A stretch of DNA of 64,000 nt from Lunularia cruciata (lineage: Eukaryota > Streptophyta > Marchantiopsida > Lunulariales > Lunulariaceae): the NCBI GenBank assembly GCA_948567375.1, contig OX419762.1, forward strand, positions 21,444,727-21,508,726, written 5' to 3'. The notes beneath the pieces are model-generated. The model was not told the origin of the DNA, ran no database searches, and worked only from the letters and a program-made list of their open reading frames with translations. Numbering within the stretch: the stretch's first letter is position 1; the number at the start of each line of letters is the position of its first letter. The translations under genes were made by a program, and so were the position numbers. Of this stretch, positions 61,480-64,000 are shown piece after piece.

Positions 61480-62250
61480 ATGATGCTAGCCAAGAAGGAT
61501 ATGCATGACAACTACATAGATAGGCAAATGTGTAAAGATTACTATCTTATCAATAGATAGACTAGGGCTGATCAATATTCCATGTTTACATTAGAGGAGA
61601 CCTTTGATGTGATTGGGCATGCAAAGCTCTTCAATAATTTCGATCTTTGAGCAAGATATCATCAATTGCCAATCAAGGAGGAAAACAAGTCAAAGACAAA
61701 ATTTTGAGCTATTGATCCTCATTGTAAAGATTTATTATATTAGTGGATCTTCTTACCATTTGGGTTAAAGAATTATCTTTCCAAGTTCCAGAGGGTCATG
61801 GATAGGATCCTAGCAGATTAGATTTTTCCTGGTGTTATATTAATGACATTTTTGTCTATAGTACCTAATGTGGAGAAGCATGAGAGACATTTTTTGGATG
61901 TGTTTGAGAGGTTGAGTTCTCATGGATTCAAATTACATCTTGGGAAGTGTATATTCTTCTATGATCAGGTTGAGTATTTGGGTCATACTATCTACCTTTG
62001 AGGACTTGCTGTCCAATAGACCAAGGTGGAGACTATTGCACATATTTCTTGGCCTATGGATGTGAGCAAAATGCAAGCATTGCTTGGGTTGGAAAACTTC
62101 TATTGCCAATATTTTAGAGGATTTAGTCTCATTACCAAGGCCTTGATAAATTTGACCAAGCTTACACAAGAGTGGTGTTGGAGAGATGAGCAACTAAGAG
62201 CTTTTATAGAGCTCAAGGAGAGGTTGATATTTGTTTCTATTATTGGGAAC
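61480..62250 (+). pseudogene. Gypsy reverse transcriptase, broken
   Basis: Recognisable blocks: DYYLIN, stop, TRADQYSM, AKLFNNFDL, stop, ARYHQLPIKEENKSKTKF (the D-L-..Y-H-Q region with its Asp), FLPFGLKNYLSKFQRVMDRI (about 61755-61810), then the catalytic box read as CYINDIFVYS (61833-61862), where the first Asp of YIDD is Asn. HERHFLDVFERLSSHGFKLH and KCIFFYDQVEYLGHTI follow, then the connection region QALLGLENFYCQYFRGFS. Stops are TAG (from CAG) and TGA (from CGA). Confidence 0.85.
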
Positions 62251-62705
62251 CAATCAAAGGATGACCATTCTAGGTTCATATTGATTGGAGTATGTTGGAG
62301 CTTGTAGTAATGCTCACCTAACAAGATAATGAGAGGAAGGAGTTTGTGGTGGCCTATGCTAGTCACTCCAACAATTCAGCAAAGTTAAAATATAGTTCAT
62401 ATGAGGGAGAGTATTGGGTAGTAGTATGGGCAATAATGTAGTTCCAATGTTACCTATTTGGTAACCCCTTCACTCTCATCACTGATTATCAACCACTAAA
62501 GTGGTTGATGGAGTCTGACAAGCTTTCAAGTAAGCTTGCACAATGGGCTCTGATTTTATGGGAGTATGATTTCGTGGCTATTCATAGAACTGGAGTGGTG
62601 AACCATGATGTAGATGGGTTGAGTAGAAACCCATGTCCCAGCCAGCAAGATAAGACTAGAGCATGTTGGCATGGTGAGACAAATGAGGAGATGGTGTTAG
62701 GTTAG
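62251..62705 (+). pseudogene. Gypsy RNase H, broken
   Basis: KEFVVAYASHSNNSAKLKYS and YEGEYWVVVWAI give the E of the active site; ITDYQPLKWLMESDKLSSKL gives the TDY/H-PL block, and AIHRTGVVNHDVDGLSRNP is the usual end. The final part (62505-62705) is open. Confidence 0.8.
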
Positions 62706-62959
62706 CATGCATCTACTTGTCTATGTATATTTTTTGATGCCTTGGTGGTATCTCTCTCATCATATACAAGAAGAGATGTTGAGGTCACATATTCATTGGG
62801 TAGAGATGTTGGTACAGTCAAGGAGACATTCATGATGATGTCTTAGTGCCAGATTTTCTTCCAAGGAGAGAGATCATGTTCTTCAACAAGCTAGGTGGTT
62901 TAGATTGGAGGGCCAACGCCTCCTTTGTGTATGAGAGGATGGTAGAGTGCAAGTAGTAA
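62706..62959 (+). other. Spacer before integrase
   Basis: Decayed sequence between RNase H and the integrase zinc region; no domain seen. Confidence 0.4.
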
Positions 62960-64000
62960 CTTCCATCTTAGAGACCAAAATTGATATATCATGCTCATGA
63001 GGAGCTAGGACATTTTGGAGTAAAGCATACATATAGCTTATTCTAGAGTCATTATTGGTGGTGCAATGTGCATACCAATGTATAGCAATTTGTTGCCCAA
63101 TGTGTGGTTTGTGACCAAGTTAGTGCATCATTTAATTCTCTTTTGCCATAGTTACACCCATTACCTATCATGGGATTGGGTTACCATTAGAATTTGAACT
63201 TTGTTGGAACTTTATTGGTATGGTTTGGTCATGGTGGAAGCACTTCTCCAAGTGGATTAAGTTTGAGGCATTTTCTAACAAGTCTAGTGAAGGGATGGCT
63301 TACTTGTTCTTTGAGTGGGTTCTTAGTCATTTTGGTGCACCAATTGAGATTTTACTAATCAAGGTAAAGAGTCCTTGGAGTAGTTTTAGGTCTAGTGTGA
63401 CAAGGCCTTGATTGATCATATTAATACCTCCCAATATCTCTTGACGCAAATGGCTTAGTAGAGAGAGTGGTTTAAACGTAACAAGATGATTGCGTAAGTA
63501 TGGTTTGCAGAGGCCACTTAGGAGATTGAGATCTCCAATTATCTTGGTTGGCCATGGGATATTGGTTCAGCTCGTAAGCCTCCTTATTGTACTTCTCTCC
63601 TTAATTTCTCCTTTATGGACAAGATCTAGATTTACCTATATCCATATGTTGTGATGCTACTATAGTTTTGGACTTGTATGATCCAAATGTATGGGTGAGC
63701 ACATGTTCTCAACATGCAAAGATCTTTTGAAGAGTGATGTCAATGGCCTTTGAGATTTGAGTGATTGCCCAACATAGGGATACCTTATGTAATGCTACTA
63801 TTTGAGGAGATTATAGACCATTAATCCATTGATTTCATCTAGGTGACTATGTATATCTAGAACAAACTACACCAGCAATACTTGATGTTACTACAAGCTG
63901 CACTATCTTGAGAGAGCATGAGGTTTTGCCTTTCCATGGTCCTCATGTTAGAAAGACATGATGGTGTATAAAAGGATCATGTGCACAATTGTGCACCATG
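62960..64000 (+). pseudogene. Gypsy integrase, broken, running to window end
   Basis: The zinc-binding region is readable: HAHEELGHFGVKH and QFVAQCVVCDQV (about 62990-63125). The core follows: NFVGT where D-FVG is usual, SSEGMAYLFFEWVLSHFGAP (63279-63339), TNQGKE (second Asp now Asn), and in another frame ANGLVERVV, HLGD, DLQLSWLAMGYWFSS and SPXFLLYG-type sequence. The C-terminal part (GDYVYLEQTTPAILDVTTSC, ILREHEVLPFHGP) reaches about 63960. No chromodomain is seen before the window ends. Confidence 0.8.

Larger units (their letters stand above)
55260..64000 (+). mobile_element. Ty3/gypsy retrotransposon carrying a cytosine DNA methyltransferase (dead copy, runs off window)
   Basis: Order on the plus strand: LTR, leader, gag with two zinc knuckles, protease, C5-cytosine methyltransferase, reverse transcriptase, RNase H, integrase. 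The 3' LTR is beyond the window. The 2.6-6 kb minus-strand copy belongs to the same family by LTR, leader and gag similarity. Every enzyme has lost key residues or carries stops, mostly TAG and TGA. The methyltransferase sits where gypsy elements normally pass straight from protease to RT. Confidence 0.85.

Overview
The window is nuclear DNA from a land plant with a transposon-rich genome. The evidence is one spliced nuclear gene for a plant plastid-type protein (five GT-AG introns), Ty3/gypsy retrotransposons of plant type, a PIF/Harbinger DNA transposon, a LINE remnant, and stop codons in dead elements that fall almost only in CG and CHG contexts, as expected from plant-type cytosine methylation. 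The style of the gypsy polyproteins suggests a non-flowering lineage (bryophyte, fern or similar). That is an impression, not a proof. No bacterial operon, CRISPR array, rRNA or tRNA was seen.

Layout. 1-2 kb (-): one copy (A) of an unrecognised coiled-coil repeat protein. 2.6-6 kb (-): 5' half of a gypsy element (truncated gag, leader, about 1.1-kb LTR) split by a solo LTR at 3.9-4.6 kb; an older relative of that solo LTR lies near 7 kb. 8.4-20.2 kb: a less AT-rich island with the only convincing host gene, a six-exon DUF760 protein of 450 residues (9198-14561), and possibly a few exons of another gene near 19.1-19.6 kb. 20.2-25.3 kb: a complete but dead PIF/Harbinger element with terminal inverted repeats, transposase and a divergent second ORF. 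25.35-26.6 kb: a small TIR-flanked element. 28.5-37 kb: AT-rich decayed DNA with a LINE remnant. 37-53.6 kb: four more copies or fragments (B, D, C, E) of the coiled-coil family. Copy C is split by a 6.7-kb minus-strand chromovirus (44457-51126) that has lost its RT/RNase H and itself carries a 2.3-kb insertion. 55.3-64 kb (+): a long gypsy element of the same family as the one at 2.6-6 kb, reading LTR, gag, protease, a C5-cytosine DNA methyltransferase, RT, RNase H and integrase, and running off the window end.

Main point. The plus-strand gypsy element carries a cytosine DNA methyltransferase domain between protease and reverse transcriptase, with its motifs in canonical order (I, IV, VI, VIII, X), so it is not a captured plant DRM. 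The copy is dead: its catalytic PC is now PF, the protease active site is changed, the RT motif reads YIND, and many stops interrupt it. The decay in this element and in copy A is mostly C-to-T (or G-to-A), with TAG and TGA stops and almost no TAA. An element that encoded a methylation enzyme thus appears to have been worn down by methylation-driven deamination.
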